Source: Taxillus chinensis (Eukaryota > Streptophyta > Magnoliopsida > Santalales > Loranthaceae). Taken from it: DNA of 64,000 bases. This document shows positions 21,925 through 34,906 of the stretch, in pieces. The notes beneath the pieces are model-generated. The model saw only the letters and a program-made list of their open reading frames with translations. It searched no databases and was not told where the DNA came from. The stretch's first letter is position 1; each line of letters starts with the position of its first letter. The DNA lies in the NCBI GenBank assembly GCA_023512835.1, contig CM042091.1, positions 19,485,506-19,549,505 of the forward strand, written 5' to 3'. The position numbers and the translations under genes were made by a program.

Positions 21925-23576
21925 TATCACACCCTAGATTTCTAACCTGTGGAAACCGGTTAGTGAGTCCCCATGCTCTCACCCAAGGGGTTGGTGAAAA
22001 CGCCTACAAAGGGACCTTAGCACAGGTGTTGTCCTTACCTGCTCATCATACCAAGCATATACAAATAACACAAAGACAGAAATCTCATTGCAAACAAAGT
22101 AGTGAATACATAAGTTATTTCTCCTCGGGGTTACATGTTATTACAACTACAAAGTCCAAATAAGAAAAACAAATACATGTAGGGTCTCCACCTTGGGTGA
22201 ACCCCCAAGCTCATGTAGACATCTGGGATAAACAAAGACAAACACAACAAGATAAGTGAACAACCACATCTCATTAGGGATCATGTCTCCCCAACCTATC
22301 CCAACTCATACTATATCTATATGCAAGGTGTAGGCATGTGCTCGCGTAGTGTCACATATAACCCAAACAATCACATCATCATATAGCCTCTTGAGCCCAA
22401 CACAAACCATACCTCTCAGGCACAATTATTTTAGCCTCACAGGCTTGTACCATAACTAGCCTCACAAGCATACATCAACTAATCATGGCATCACTTATAT
22501 CGTGGCATAATATATCAAGGAACCTTATATATCAATCATGGCATCACTTAAATTATGGCATCATATGCATATCCCAAATAACACAAGCATATCCCCATAT
22601 AATATGAAAGCGGAACTCAACTTGTAGGCTTTCAGTCTCAAAATATGTACTCAAAGCCACTCAGGCACATCTAGGACCCCTTGGGACTTAACCCAAACCA
22701 AATGAATCTCAAATGCAGCAAACAGGCGAAATACACAGGACCGACCTTGGCGGATCAGCACAACACCAAACCAAAGGCCCCCGTTGGCCATAATGGACCC
22801 CTAACTAGTTATGACCGATACCCGACTGGTCGCGGTGGACTCCAAACCAGCCGCGACTGATTTGACCAGATGATATTTTTAGCTCTTTGTCAGCCGTGAC
22901 CAACCCCAAACTGGCTACAACCAATTTACCTAGCTTACACACACTCTTTGTTGGCCCCGACTAACCAAAAACCAGCCTCGATCAACCTCTGATGAACCTT
23001 GAATTTGACCCCTGCAACTCAAAATTTTCAACATCTCACGTCCTAGAATCACCAATATTGATCCCTAAACACCTCTTAATAGGTTTTAGGTACACTACCA
23101 TATCTCAAAATGCATTAAAACAATTAATTCCATTACTAACATGTATATGGGTCATTCCACCCATATGTATCCCAAATCACATCATTCATCACTAATAATG
23201 AGTTTAATCACTACCGTATACTAAGAAATAAGTGAAAAAGAGTCTAGAGTACGAATCCCTACTTTAATTCTAGTCGATCTGCGCCCGAATCATCACTTCT
23301 CCACTTTCCCCTTTGCTTTCTCACCTTCTTCTCCTCTCTTTCTCTTTTTAAACTGAAAATGTGAAGAATAACTAAGACTAATTTCTTGCCCCCCCATCTT
23401 CCAATTAATACCAAAACATAATAAAAATACCTTCCTGGGGCGCCGACTCCAAATCGGGTCCAATTACTATCAAAATACTCCATTTGACAAGTGCATTGCC
23501 GTACTGGTATTAGTTTTCCCAAATAGTCATCCCCTCATAAGGTTATCTCCAAGAACCTCAAACATGGGTCATTACA
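21925..23576 (-). mobile_element. Solo gypsy LTR, minus strand
   Basis: 1652 bp on the plus strand from TATCACACCCTAGATTTC to GGTCATTACA. The minus-strand ends are TGTAATGACC...GGTGTGATA, so the final CA has decayed to TA. The target duplication CAAAC (21920-21924)/TAAAC (23577-23581) differs at one base. The block CATGTCTCCCCAACC near 22284 is shared with the LTRs ending at 684 and 26780. No internal sequence remains. Confidence 0.82.
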
Positions 23577-23581
23577 TAAAC

Positions 23582-24038
23582 AATATACGATATTCACATA
23601 GTCCAAACTAAAAAGAGGCATGGCAAACATAAAAAATGAAACATACACATGAGTTAGTGAGTTTCTATTTCTAACCCTATTTTATTCATTGGTTCATAAA
23701 CTATATTATAAATGAAGCACCATTCCTATAAGGACATTGATGAAGGGGTCCCAAAAGGACAACTGCTTGAGTTAGAAGTTTTGGCACCTTACATGAGATA
23801 AACTCCACAAGGCATCTTTATTGAACTACACTAATCCTAAGGTAAAAGAAAAAAGCCCGAGTAGAGGGTCAAGGGAGAGAGAAATGCATGTATACACAAA
23901 TATAAATAGTTATATAAATATAAATAAATAAGTATAAAAAACAAGCAAGCACTCCTAAAACTAAGATTATGGCTATACTTTCATAAAACATCTCAGCAAA
24001 GTCATCAGCTATCATCACCCAATTTTGTCCAGGCTCAT
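23582..24038. other. Unclassified AT-rich sequence
   Basis: No reading frame, LTR terminus or RNA gene recognised between two minus-strand LTRs. Confidence 0.3.
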
Positions 24039-25068
24039 TGTGCATACCCCCGATTGTAGGAACCTAGAATTGGAAACCCGACTTCCCCTTGCCCACGCCC
24101 AAAGGGTCAAGGGATTGGTGATAAGCACCAAAAGAGACAAGTGTTGTCCCAACATACCAACACGTACAATTATACATCACGGGTAATCATGTAAAAAACC
24201 ATCATATCATCAAATAACACAGTATATCACAATATAGATATATAAACAAACATACTACAACTGTACATAAGAGTACCAATAGGCAATGTCCTCATAGAGC
24301 GAAAGCCTCCACTAACTTTTAGCAACACCTGAAAGGCAAATAATAATAACAGTAGAGGTGAGCCATAAGCTCAGTAGGTGACCTATAACTCAACATCCTA
24401 CCACGCAATACATGTTTAGTATACAAGTACTATGTCATGCATGATTATAAACATGAATCATCAGGACCTGACTCCAACCACAATGAGGGAATGTACTCTC
24501 CAACACTCAACTCTCAGCTCTCACTCAGACTATAGCATGTCGCCCAACTCAAGGGCATACTAGCACAACATCTTAAGGGCCTCTGCCACCTATCATCAAG
24601 AGCCTCTGTCATGCCCCCAAATTCCAAGGAACCCGGAACAAGGAACATGACTTCCCTTGCCTGCACCCGAAGGGTCAAGGGGTTGGTGACAAGCACCAAG
24701 AGAGACTACACCGCAAGTGCTGTCTCAATCATGTAAACCTATACAATAATACATCAAGGATAATCCTATACTTTCTTATACATTAACATATATATAATAT
24801 GTCAAACAGTCATACAGACATTAGATCACAAACAAAGTGCAAATATACTGTCCTCAGACCCATGTTCAAGATACAATACATAATCAATACAAAATAAAAT
24901 AATAAATCATACATCAAAGTAGTAGGCATGCCTTCTTAGAAGAAAGTCCTCCACTAGTCTCAGGTCACACCTGAAAAATGACAAATAACAAAGTAAGGGT
25001 GAGCTACAAGCTCAGTAGGTGACCATAAAACTCCACATCACTCTATTATGCAAAACATACAAGTCTAT

Positions 25069-26780
25069 TGTAATGACCCGTGTTTGCGGGTGGCCTTTTG
25101 AGTGGGAATTGTTGGGTTTTAAGGGGTTTTTCTTTCCACACACTTTGGCTAAATCATCTTGTATGTTGATGAGTAAGCAACAGGCAAAGTTGGAGCCCAA
25201 TAAGGAGTGCACGTGAGAATGCACGTGAGAATGGCTTTTCACGTGCAGTGATATTTTTGCATGGGAGCCTTCCTGATATTGTTCTAAGGCTTGTGGAAAA
25301 ATTCTAGGCCATTTGGAGCTGCACGCGAGAATGCACGTGAGATGGGATTTTCGCGTGCCAGCATGTTTTTGCATGGTTGTCTTCCTTTTGTTTTGCTGAT
25401 GATTTCTTCCTAAAGGACCAAGTTCAAATAGTGAGTATTTTGGTGTGTATGGATGTGGGAAGGTCATAGCTTGTTTCATCAAAACTACGTCGTTTTGATG
25501 CTGGGATTCACTTAATCAAAACTACGTCGTTTTGATGTTGTGTTGTCTATATAAGGAGGAGAAGCCCCTCTATTTTAGGTTTAGGGTTTGTTGCTCCACC
25601 AGCCATCGCAGAGAGAGAGAGAGAGGGAAGGAGAGCTCCCGGTTGCTGCCGGGCGTCTTGCGTGGGTGGTCGGTGTCTCGTGGGTGGATGGCGTTCGGCG
25701 TGGGAACAGAATATTGCTGTGTTGCTGCATTTTACTTGAGGTAGGGGTTCTGTTCTTGCTAATCCCTCTCTGTCCTAGGGTTTTTAGGTAGAATTCGGTC
25801 TATACCTGCTATTATATATATATATATATCAATCCATATAGGTGTGATCTCCTATATGGATGTTGGCCTTCAATGGCATTTTGGTGTAATTCTGTTGTTG
25901 GGTGGTCAGTGCAGATGAAATGCCTGAGTGAACATTGCTGTGTGTATATGCCTAGTACATGTTTGATAATATGCCTGTGTGGCTGGACTTGTGATTTGGT
26001 GTATGTATGCATGCTGGGTGTTTGTTCTATTGCCTGAATGGCTGGGTTTGTGCACTTGTGAACGGGTGCACACCAAGTGTTTGGTTTTATGCTTGAGTGA
26101 CCGTGGTATATGTTGTGTGCATGACTGTGGTATCTGGCCTGAAGAGGCGGTTAAATTACTTTGCCTGAGAGGCGGTTAAACCAGTGGCCTGAAGAGGCGG
26201 TTAAATTACTTTGCCTGAGAGGCGGTTAAATCAGTGGCCTGAAGAGGCGGTTAAATCACTTGCTTGAGATGTGGTTTGTTAGCCAGTGTGGCTGGGGCTG
26301 AGGTTACGCCCGTTTGTGTGGAATGCTTTATTTTCTTATTACTGCCACGTCACTACACCTGTGCACATGCATGTAGCCGCTAGGAACATGGGAAGGGTTG
26401 GGGAGACTTGATCCCTACTGAGCTGTGGTTGCTCACCCCTCCTACTGTGTTTGCTTGTTTTCCAGGGACTTACAGGCGTTAGGTGGATACACCAAGGTGG
26501 AAGACCATCTTCATTTTATTGTTCACTTCAGTAATGTAATTTTATAATTTATGTAACCCCAAAGGGGGAGAAATGTAATAAGGGATTAAACTATAGTATG
26601 GAACATGGTTGGTTTGTGACCCCTTTGATGTTTGAAATTAAATAAAGATGTGGCTTGTTTGTTTATTGTAATTGTTAGTTTTGCTTGTGTGGCATCCAGT
26701 AATCCAACCCCTTTGCCCTCCGTGTGGGTGAACGGGGAGTCACGTACCGGTTTCCCAGGTCGGAAATCTGGGGTGTGACA
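25069..26780 (+). mobile_element. Solo Tekay-like gypsy LTR
   Basis: 1712 bp, TGTAATGACCCGTG...GGGGTGTGACA, with a perfect TCTAT duplication at 25064-25068 and 26781-26785. Nearly its whole length is alignable to the three LTRs of the 34907-51002 array. Shared parts are the twin ACGT palindromes, TATATAA at 25548-25554, a GA tract near 25609-25626, and five AGGCGGTTAAA units at 26136-26259. The short frames seen here are fragments of the LTR. Confidence 0.93.
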
Positions 26781-27589
26781 TCTATCTTACATACTCAATG
26801 TACTCGTGTACCGTGTAGTGTGCACAATCATTAGGACTCAACCTACAACAAATATCAAGACTCAACCTATCCACACATGAGAGCTTGTCCACGATCCTCA
26901 ACAGGATCTTAGCTTATCCACACAGGACGGCTTGTCCACAATCCTCAATAGGATCTCAGCTTAGGGCAAACAGCCCTAGGACCATGAGCTTAACAGCTCA
27001 ACCCAAGCCTTAGCCTGTCACCACGAGCTCAACAGCTCAACTCATGCCTTAACCTATCACGTCAACCGCATAGCATCACCTGTGCATCAAGGTGAGAATC
27101 CACAACAAGTAACAGAGCCAAGGCCCAAATCCTTAAATCAACACACAGATACCAATATGACATTAGGATTCACAATACTCCCTCTATAACAGAGGCCAGT
27201 CTTCACAAAGCGATCTTTATACCTTGACCATATAAGAGAATTTTTCATAAAAGGTGTTTTCTTGAAATAAAAAGTCCAGGCATTGGTTACTCATATCATA
27301 ACTAAGATAATATGATTTTTGAGGATTTTTCTGAGAGGTCTAACCCACTTCGCAAACAGTCACCTCAACCAAAAACTGGATTTTTTTGGGATTTAGTACT
27401 AATTTCTATTTTTCACATTTTGAAAGAGTAGAAATTTAATTTTCTAATATTTTTCTTTGAATCCAAATGGGGGTATTTCCTTATTTCCTTATTAATGTGG
27501 AAAGACATAAAGGTTTATAATGTAAATAGTCCAGTCCAATAAAACTATATTTTGGAACTGTATTTCAAATCTCCCTTCGAAAGTGTCTT

Positions 27590-27730
27590 CAGAATTATCT
27601 TTGAAACTACCTTTGCAACTGCCTTCAAAACTACCTTTGAATCTTCGAAACTACATTCGAAACCACACTCAATGCCACATTCGAAACTACATTCAAAACT
27701 ACATTTGAAACTACATTCGAAACCATAGCT
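27590..27730. repeat. TTCGAAACTACATTCGAAACC minisatellite
   Basis: Degenerate 12-15 bp units containing TTCGAAACTAC, in the variable spot of the family R LTR. Confidence 0.75.
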
Positions 27731-28009
27731 CTAAAGTCAATTTTCACCGACTATTCACTGCCTTGAGGCTCCCTCAAGTCCTCGACCTCATAATTCGCTA
27801 AGTCACATATTATGCACTTAAGTCACAAGATTCAACCCAAAATTGGGTTTCCCCCAAAACTTAAGGTTCATCTCCAAATTTATGATTTCACCCAAATCAT
27901 GCATGCAAATCCCACTCGGATTCATATACAAAGATAGAATCACCTACCTGGAGTGATTCCTTGAGATCCACGAGCTCCACTCGCCCCAAATCACCAAGGC
28001 TTCAAGCTT

Positions 28010-28014
<5 letters not shown>

Positions 28015-28047
<33 letters not shown>
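28015..28047. repeat. (CT)n microsatellite in family R LTR
   Basis: Pure CT repeat of about 33 bp, (GA)n in LTR sense. It is the shortest of the four family R tracts. Confidence 0.9.
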
Positions 28048-28051
<4 letters not shown>

Positions 28052-28134
28052 ACATGATAGTGTAATGTGAAAGTTCACTTCCTTTTCCTCCTATTTATAT
28101 TCATTACCTTTTTTTAATTAATTATTAATTAATC

Positions 28135-30129
28135 TGTAGGTCCCAAAGTATGTTTAGAGGGCGGTGAATAGACTCTTTGCAGAAGCTTGTGACTGCTAGC
28201 TGGTGTAAGTTAACAAAAGATAACTATGCTAGGATATTAATAGAAAAGATGACAATAAAGTGTATGAGCATTTATGGACTATCGAACAAATCTAAGATTA
28301 GAGTAAATTTTTTAGATGTGATAGATCTCAGATTTGGAATAAATATTCCTATGGATGTTAATATGGAATGATTGACCCCGTTTGGAATATTCTAGGATAG
28401 ATGCTGACTATGGACAAACAACGTAGAGAAGAAACAGGATGGTTGTGCTAAATCTAGTTTGAACAAAAAGAGTACGATTAATCATTACGGGATTGTTTAT
28501 GTTCTTAGTTCACCATGATGCACAACACTTAGAAGAATTCTCACTTTCTCTCTCTAGCGTTAGAACTCTTTTTTTGTGTTTACTGCCAAAGTTATTTAAT
28601 TAATGAATATTAGAATGTTATATCTTGTGTTTTGTGTTCCTCACTTTCCGTGAGAGTTTGACATATATTGCTGTTAATGCATGTGAGAGATTAGTTTAAG
28701 GTTACAGTGCATGTGCGCCGAGCTATCCATCCAACAATCTGACTTCCCGACACTCGATTTGTCATAGTACAAAGGATGGGTTGATCTACTCTGATTCTGC
28801 AGATCTTGTTGCCCATACTGCATGTGCACGGTGATACCAGTGTAATCGATCTTAGTCATCCATCTACTGATAGTAGTTGGTAGTCATTAATGCGAAAATA
28901 AATGCGCATGACTATTTAAGACGGCGCAGACAAACTACATAAACCCTAGCTGATGATATCGCTAAGTATGGATGCTGCATTCGAAGGTCTAGGGACTTGA
29001 AGATTTGCCTCGAAGATTTGGGTCGAGCCTATGTTGGTGTATGATGATGTCTCTGGCATCGACAATGTTAGATTCTGCAAGTCTTCGACTCTAGTTATCT
29101 TTGAGTCTTCATGCGTAGCATATTTCAGGTTATGAAGAATTCACCCTATGTTATGGTCTTCGACTCTGCAAATCTGCGACTCTTCCCTTTACCACTTGGT
29201 GGTTTCTTGAAGTGTGCTTAACCATTAATAGGTACAAGTCTTCGAATCTATAATTTTGAGTCTCCGAGGGTTGCAGATTACAGGTTGGCTTAAGTCATGT
29301 GGTTCACTCTTTGTTAAGTGAGTCTTCGACTCTTGGCGTCCACAACCCTCTGCTATGGCTCTTCAAGTGACACTAGAGAAGAGTGTCCTTAGCCAATGCC
29401 TGTTGTCTTAGCTGCGAGTCTTCAATTCTATTTTTTTGAGTCACTCAGTTTGCTTTAGATGGCTAAGAATATATGGTGACTCTTTGACCCTACGAGTTTT
29501 CGACTCTCCGTGTCAATACTTAACCTGTCGATGTTAGGTTGTTGCAAACTGTGCCTCTTTGTCTTCGAGTCTTTGACTCTACAGCTCCGACTCTTCAGCT
29601 GCGACTCTTGCCTATCAAGTCCATGAGTCTCGGTCTTATATATGGGCTAACAGTCTCTTCAAATTAGTTGTCTTTAACTCTTCGACTCTCCGAGTCTACG
29701 ACTCTTAGAGCCTATGTGCCTCAGTTACAAATTCATTTGTCAATTCATGTAGCTCAATGGCCTAAACTGTTTGACCTTTGACCTTCGAGTTTATGAGTCT
29801 CCTAAAGTTTCGTAGTTGACAGTTTCAACGTGTGACTTCAACTCTTCGACTTTTCGAGTCTCCGAGTCTCTGTGTTGATTTATGTTATGTTAATTGTTAA
29901 GGTATCTTTGGGGACTCTTCAGTTTTACATTCTTTGGGTCTTTGAGTCATTTGTTATTCTGTCACTTTTCAGTTGTGACTCTTCGAGTGTACGAGTCATT
30001 TGCCTTTATGCACAGTGAAGTTTTCCCTTCTTCGAACATCGACTCTTCAACCCTTATACCTTCGAATCTACGAGTCTCCAGACTTAGAGATATTCCTGGC
30101 AACTTTACCAAATCATATAGTTTCCAATA
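28135..30129 (-). mobile_element. Solo copia-type LTR, minus strand
   Basis: 1995 bp, flanked by perfect TAATC duplications (28130-28134, 30130-30134). Joining across the duplications restores a plausible family R sequence. The plus-strand left end TGTAGGTCCC...GAGGGCGGTGAATAGAC is the reverse complement of the CTATTCACC...CCTC terminus typical of copia LTRs. The right end CCAATA gives TATTGG on the minus strand (TGTTGG with one transition). 29000-30090 is a minisatellite of GACTCTTCGAGTCT-type units, the reverse of the GACTCGAAGA units in the LTR at 32081-33606, so the two are related. Confidence 0.82.
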
Positions 30130-31692
30130 TAATCAATATCCAAAATAATAATTGACCTTTGATCTCTCGAGGTCACGAACTCCAAATTGGACTCAAATAC
30201 AATTAAAACGCTCAAATTAATGAGCACGTCACTATCCAAATATTTTCTGACCCAATTGACTACTCAAATGCAAGGTCAACCAATCCCGAGAAAGTCAACA
30301 ATCGGACCACTCGGGGCTCCGACCTGAAATCGGGCCTAAGTACAGTCAAAATGCTCACATCGACGAATACAATATCATTTAGATATTTCTATCCACCTAT
30401 CATGGCTATCTCTCAGTCTTAATCAAATATGTATCTTTACAGTCTCACCCTCATACAATCACAAAATCACACCAGGACATTCTATCTACATTAGGACACG
30501 ACATGTCCCCTATGATCGTAAAGGATCACTAACAACTCACATTATTAGGACTATCCACAATAGGACTCAGCATGCCCACCATGATCCCAAATGAGATATA
30601 ATGAAGGGATGCAGCCTATCCATATTAGGATAGCTTATTTGTGATCCTCTACAAGATCCCTACCTCAAGACCCAGCATGCTCACATTAGGACAGGTTGTC
30701 CATGATCCTCAACAAGAACCCAATAGGTTATAACATCAGCTTACCAAGAGCTCCTTAGGTCATAGTCTCACTCACGCAAGGGCTTTAGCCACTTGTTACA
30801 CTCACACAAGAGTATATCCACATAAACCTCAATTTAGCTCAAGCTCAACCTCCGAATATGTCACTTGGCACAATCGATTATATCACATAGACCAAATGGC
30901 CCCACATATCACACACAGATATACAAGCAAGTATAACATATCACAATATACCCAAAGGTCCCATATAATACACATATGGTACCAAGCTAATCATAGTAGC
31001 AAACATACTATGAGGCTCTCACAATGCCAACCACCCGCATCGCGCCACTAGCATCCCTTAGTCGTCATGGCTCAAACCATAAAATCAATCAAACCATAAC
31101 TATCATGCCCTTGCACTCCATAGAACCCGAAACCAGGAACATAACTTCTCATTGCCTATACCCAAAGGGTTAAGGGGTTGGTGGCAAGCACCAATAGAGA
31201 CTACACAACGAGTAGTGTCTCAATTATGCAAATTTATACAGTCATACATCAAGGGTAATCCTATACTTTCTCATACATCATCATGCATATAATATGTTAA
31301 ATAGTCATACAGACATCACATCACAAACAGTGTGTAAATATAACTATCCACGGACCTATGTCCGAAATACAATACAAAATACAATACTGTATCATACATC
31401 AAAGTAATGGCCATGTCCTCTTGGAAGAAAGTTATTCACTAGTCTTGGGTCACACTTGAAAAAGATAAATAAAAATTTAGGGGTGAGCTACAAGCTCAGT
31501 AGATGACCCTATAACCCCACATCATCCTACTATGCAAAATAGATAAGTCTATACTACATTCTTAGTGTACTTGTGAACCATATAGTGAGCAAAACCACCA
31601 GGACTCAGCCTACAAACAAATATCAGGACCCAGCCTATCACGCATGATAGCTTGTCCATGATCCTCAATAGGATCCTAGCTCATGGAACTCA

Positions 31693-34055
31693 TGTAATGA
31701 CCTATGTTTGGGGATTTGAGGAGTTAGTCATTTGTGTGCTTGGGCAAAGACTCTTGTCCAGACTGTTAGTGAGAGTCCAAGGGTGCAGTACCTCGGCGGG
31801 GGTCTTACTATGATGGATTTTTGTGTGAAAACTTGGTCGAAGCAGCCTTGGTCGATATGGGAGTGATCGATATGGTCGACTTGGCGTGGTGAGTGATTGA
31901 TGCTAACCAGAGGAGATTCTAGAAAGTTTGGTCGATACGAGATGAATTTCAATGTATGGTTGACATAGTCGAGGTCAACCAGACCAGTTTCCCGAGAGTT
32001 GTTCTAAGTGTGTTGGTCGACATATAATATGGTTGACGTGGTCGACCTAGCTATAGACCGACAATGTGCAATGTAGAAATTGTTGTTCCCATGATCCTAT
32101 TGGTTGTCATTATTGTCAATATTATACAGAAGCGGATAGACGCTGGGTCAAAGATCCGTACTGGATTGGATAACTTCGTAGAGTGATCTCTTAGAGTAAG
32201 CTCATAGAGGGAGTCTAACTATGTACTTAAGAATGTCGAAGATCCGGGTCGAATACTCGTAGTTTACTGGGTCGCAGATCAGATGACTCGAAGATGTAGA
32301 GTCGAAGATCCTCAGTCCAGCAGGCTCGAAGCACCACTAAAGGTACACAAGGTCGCAAACTCGTAGATCCACAGGGTCGAAGATTTGAAGACCGCAGGTG
32401 TAGAGTAGCATCTCAGAGACTCGAAGACCCGTCAAGTGTAGAGTGGCAGTGTCGGAGAGTCGAAGCTTGTAAGGTCCAAGAGTAGTAGCCAAGGTAGAAT
32501 GATGTTGTAGCTAACTCGAAACTGGAGACTCTTAGAGTTCAAAAGCTCGTAGAGAGAAGAATTAACGTCAGTTGAGCACTGGTTCTAACCTAGCTTTGAA
32601 GCCAGAGAGTAGAAGAATTGGAATATCAATTCACAAGGTTCGAAGACTCAGACTCAAAGATTCGTGCAAAGTCTCAAAGGTAGCTTGTGAAGTAATAGCG
32701 AAGCTACGAGGTACATATATCTACGAGGCTGTGACTAGTCGAAGGTATGAAACGCACTGAAGACCGCATTTAAGTAACTTATCACTCGAATGGCATTTCT
32801 GAGTACGCTAAGTACTGGGAAACATGTGGATGACATCCGGGGCTAGCTCAACATGTTTCAAAGGTGAAGAGCAAAAGGTGAAACATGCTTAACCCTAGTA
32901 GAAGGGATGACCTATAAAAGCAAGGAATATGCCTTACTTCAAGGAGTGGTCCGACTATCACAGAACACAAAAAACGTATCTGGAGCGATACAAGAGAGGC
33001 GCAAAGTAGTTCGTACAAGCATACACACACACACACACATACACAGAGAGAGAGAGAGGAAGATTAAAAGCAAGATAACAGTGAGTTAATCTGTTCTTCT
33101 TTCTCATACATTCGACGAATAGTGTGTAAGTTCGGCAAAGGAGTGGTTGAAGGTCAAGTAGTGCAAACAGTTGAATGCGTAGGAGCAGATTACGTTAGAC
33201 AGTTCTTCACAGTGAATGAGTACTGAAGTAATACTATTTTGTATTTATATTTAAAAGAAGAGAGAGTTAATCATGTTGTAATAAAGGCTAGACCCTACTA
33301 TAATGAAAACATATAGTGGATTAGACTCGGTGTAGGTTCACCGTCACCACCGTGGAGTAGATCACATTGATTGAACCACGTAATCCGTGTGTCTCTGTCT
33401 TTTTCTTCCCATACATACCTGTTGTTATCTGATATTGCATGAGACACTAAGACACCATCCTAACACTAACTACATATGTAGAATATCTTTGGGTATCATA
33501 CTACTCTAAAACTAAAAGAAAATAATTTGAAGTATACAGATTCACCCCCCTCTTTGTATACAAACCCATATACCTATTCGATTTAGCTTGGATCTTGGGA
33601 ATATCAGAAATTGGTTAACATAGGTGGTTGATCGATGCGAGAATAGATGGTCGATCCCAGGTGTTTTTGGTTGATGTCGATCTTGCAGTGGCATATTTTC
33701 GATATGTCTTTCTGTTTTGCGATATTAGGGTTCTAGTTATTATTTTGAAGCCATCAGAAAGAGATAGAGGAATCACCGCCATCTCAAGCGTGTTGTTGCG
33801 TTCTTGAGGGTGGAAGATGCCTATCGGAGTAGAGCAAGGAAGATCCTTCAAGTCGAAGCTCTAAGTTCAACCGAATTTGAGGTAGAGATTCTATACTCTT
33901 GAACCTATTCTAAGGTTAGGTCTTGAGGAGGATGATATATGTATGTATATATGTAAATTCATATAGGTGTGATCTCCTATATAAATGTTGGCCTTCATTG
34001 GCTTGTTATACTTGAGGGTATTGATGAGTCCGGGGTTAGTGGGGATTAAGGGCTC
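31693..34055 (+). repeat. Gypsy LTR with GGTCGAC repeats, 3' end lost, split by a copia LTR
   Basis: It starts TGTAATGACCTATGTTTGGGG at 31693. Units of GGTCGA(C/T) appear at 31845-32060. A copia LTR with perfect duplications occupies 32081-33606. Past it the LTR resumes (GGTTGATCGATGCG...) through a block shared with other gypsy LTRs (GTGTGATCTCCTATAT near 33967), but no GTGTGACA end is present. Confidence 0.65.
32081..33606 (+). mobile_element. Solo copia-type LTR
   Basis: 1526 bp, TGTTGTTCCC...GGGAATATCA, with a perfect GAAAT duplication (32076-32080, 33607-33611). The short inverted ends TGTTGTTCCC/GGGAATATCA and the CACCCCCCTCTTTGTA stretch near 33544 are typical of copia LTRs. It carries GACTCGAAGA-type minisatellite units (about 32230-32530), TATAAAA at 32914-32920 and AATAAA at 33280-33285, giving a plausible U3-R-U5 order. 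No internal region remains. Confidence 0.88.
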
Positions 34056-34130
34056 GTTTCGTAGAAGGTGTTTTGTTGTAATAAAAAGTCTCGGCAATGG
34101 TTCCTCTTATCATAACTAAGATTACCTGAT

Positions 34131-34906
34131 TTACCACCTCATATCTCATATATATTATCTATATGGTTGGTTTTACCACCTCGCATATGTTATTTACATG
34201 GTTGGGTTTACCACCTCATATGTATTTATTACTATAGGTATGGTTGGCATTGCCACCTAGAAATATATAAATTATTGTAATGGAAAGGTAAAAATATTAA
34301 TTTAGTGTTTTGATTTTCAAGATTTAGGATGCGGAGAACTACAAACGGATCATAAGAGTTTTCTTTTCTTTTTCTCTTTCTATGTCCTTGTTTGTTTATA
34401 TTACTCACCTTTCTATTTCCATTGACCTCCTCTTTATTATTTGTTTTATTCATAAGGGACATTAGTCTCTTTTGATTTCTCTTTTACTAATCTATTTTAT
34501 TAATTAGGATAGATGACCTTTTGTTAATCGGGATCATCATTGGTAACATTATGTTCTTTACTTAATTATGCTTTATAAAATTCTATGATTTATTTTATGC
34601 AACAAAATTAATCTTGATATGATCTCTCTTATGTTTGGACAAAGTAAGTTTATGATGGGTGGTTCCAGAAAGACCTCCAATGCATTAGGTAAAGAACATC
34701 ACTGGAAAGTGTCAATCTAACTGATAATATATTATGTTATGGTATTTGGGTAGTTAACCTGGATCATGATGTTATGATACGATGTCCAAACATAAATGTT
34801 TCTACGCTATGATTCCCTAGTGAAATATTAATCATGTATGATGTGCATACGTCATGAAATCTTTCATGGTATTTTCTACGTTCGATATCTTCATGATTTT
34901 TCTTAC
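34131..34906 (+). repeat. Left LTR of host gypsy element, first piece (5' truncated)
   Basis: Alignable to 60080-60861 of the right LTR: tandem ATGGTTGGTTTTACCACCTC units (34160-34250), the GATTTTCAAG...TTAGGA block, and the CATGATGTTATGATACGATG block. The 5' part is missing and the piece abuts a family R fragment at 34130/34131. The LTR continues after the array at 51008. Confidence 0.85.
34902..34906. repeat. Target-site duplication of tandem gypsy array (left)
   Basis: CTTAC, repeated at 51003-51007. The uninterrupted site survives once at 60857-60861. Confidence 0.93.

Larger units (their letters stand above)
24607..30441 (-). mobile_element. Solo family R LTR, minus strand, with two nested solo LTRs
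   Basis: It runs from TGTCATGCCCCCAAATTCC (24607) to ATGTATCTTTACA (30441). The putative target duplication GCCTC (24602-24606)/GTCTC (30442-30446) differs at one base. Its body is interrupted at 25069-26780 and 28135-30129 by solo LTRs with perfect duplications. A minus-strand TATA box (CTATTTATA on plus, 28091-28099) lies 44 bp from the (CT)n tract at 28015-28047. Confidence 0.8.
24039..31100 (-). repeat. Family R LTR, minus strand, split by a second family R LTR
   Basis: It starts near TGTGCATACCCCCGATTG (24039). The sequence follows the family up to 24606, is interrupted by the LTR at 24607-30441, and resumes at 30442-31100 with the CAGCATGC...AGCTTGTCC(A/C) blocks. Its 3' portion is missing where the next family R copy begins at 31101. 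Confidence 0.6.
31101..34130 (-). repeat. Family R LTR fragments, minus strand
   Basis: 31101-31692 matches the first ~600 bp of the family (TATCATGCCCTTGCACTCC...). A further short piece at about 34056-34130 (GTAATAAAAAGTCTCGGCAA...CTAAGATTACCTGATTT) matches positions near 55700-55770 of the intact copy. The intervening family R sequence is missing and a foreign LTR lies between. The piece ends abruptly at 34130 against a different LTR, so at least one large deletion occurred here. Confidence 0.6.

Noticed and set aside
28177..28371. Small open frame after a copia-like TG end
   Set aside because: It lies inside a solo LTR with perfect target duplications and has no recognisable domain.
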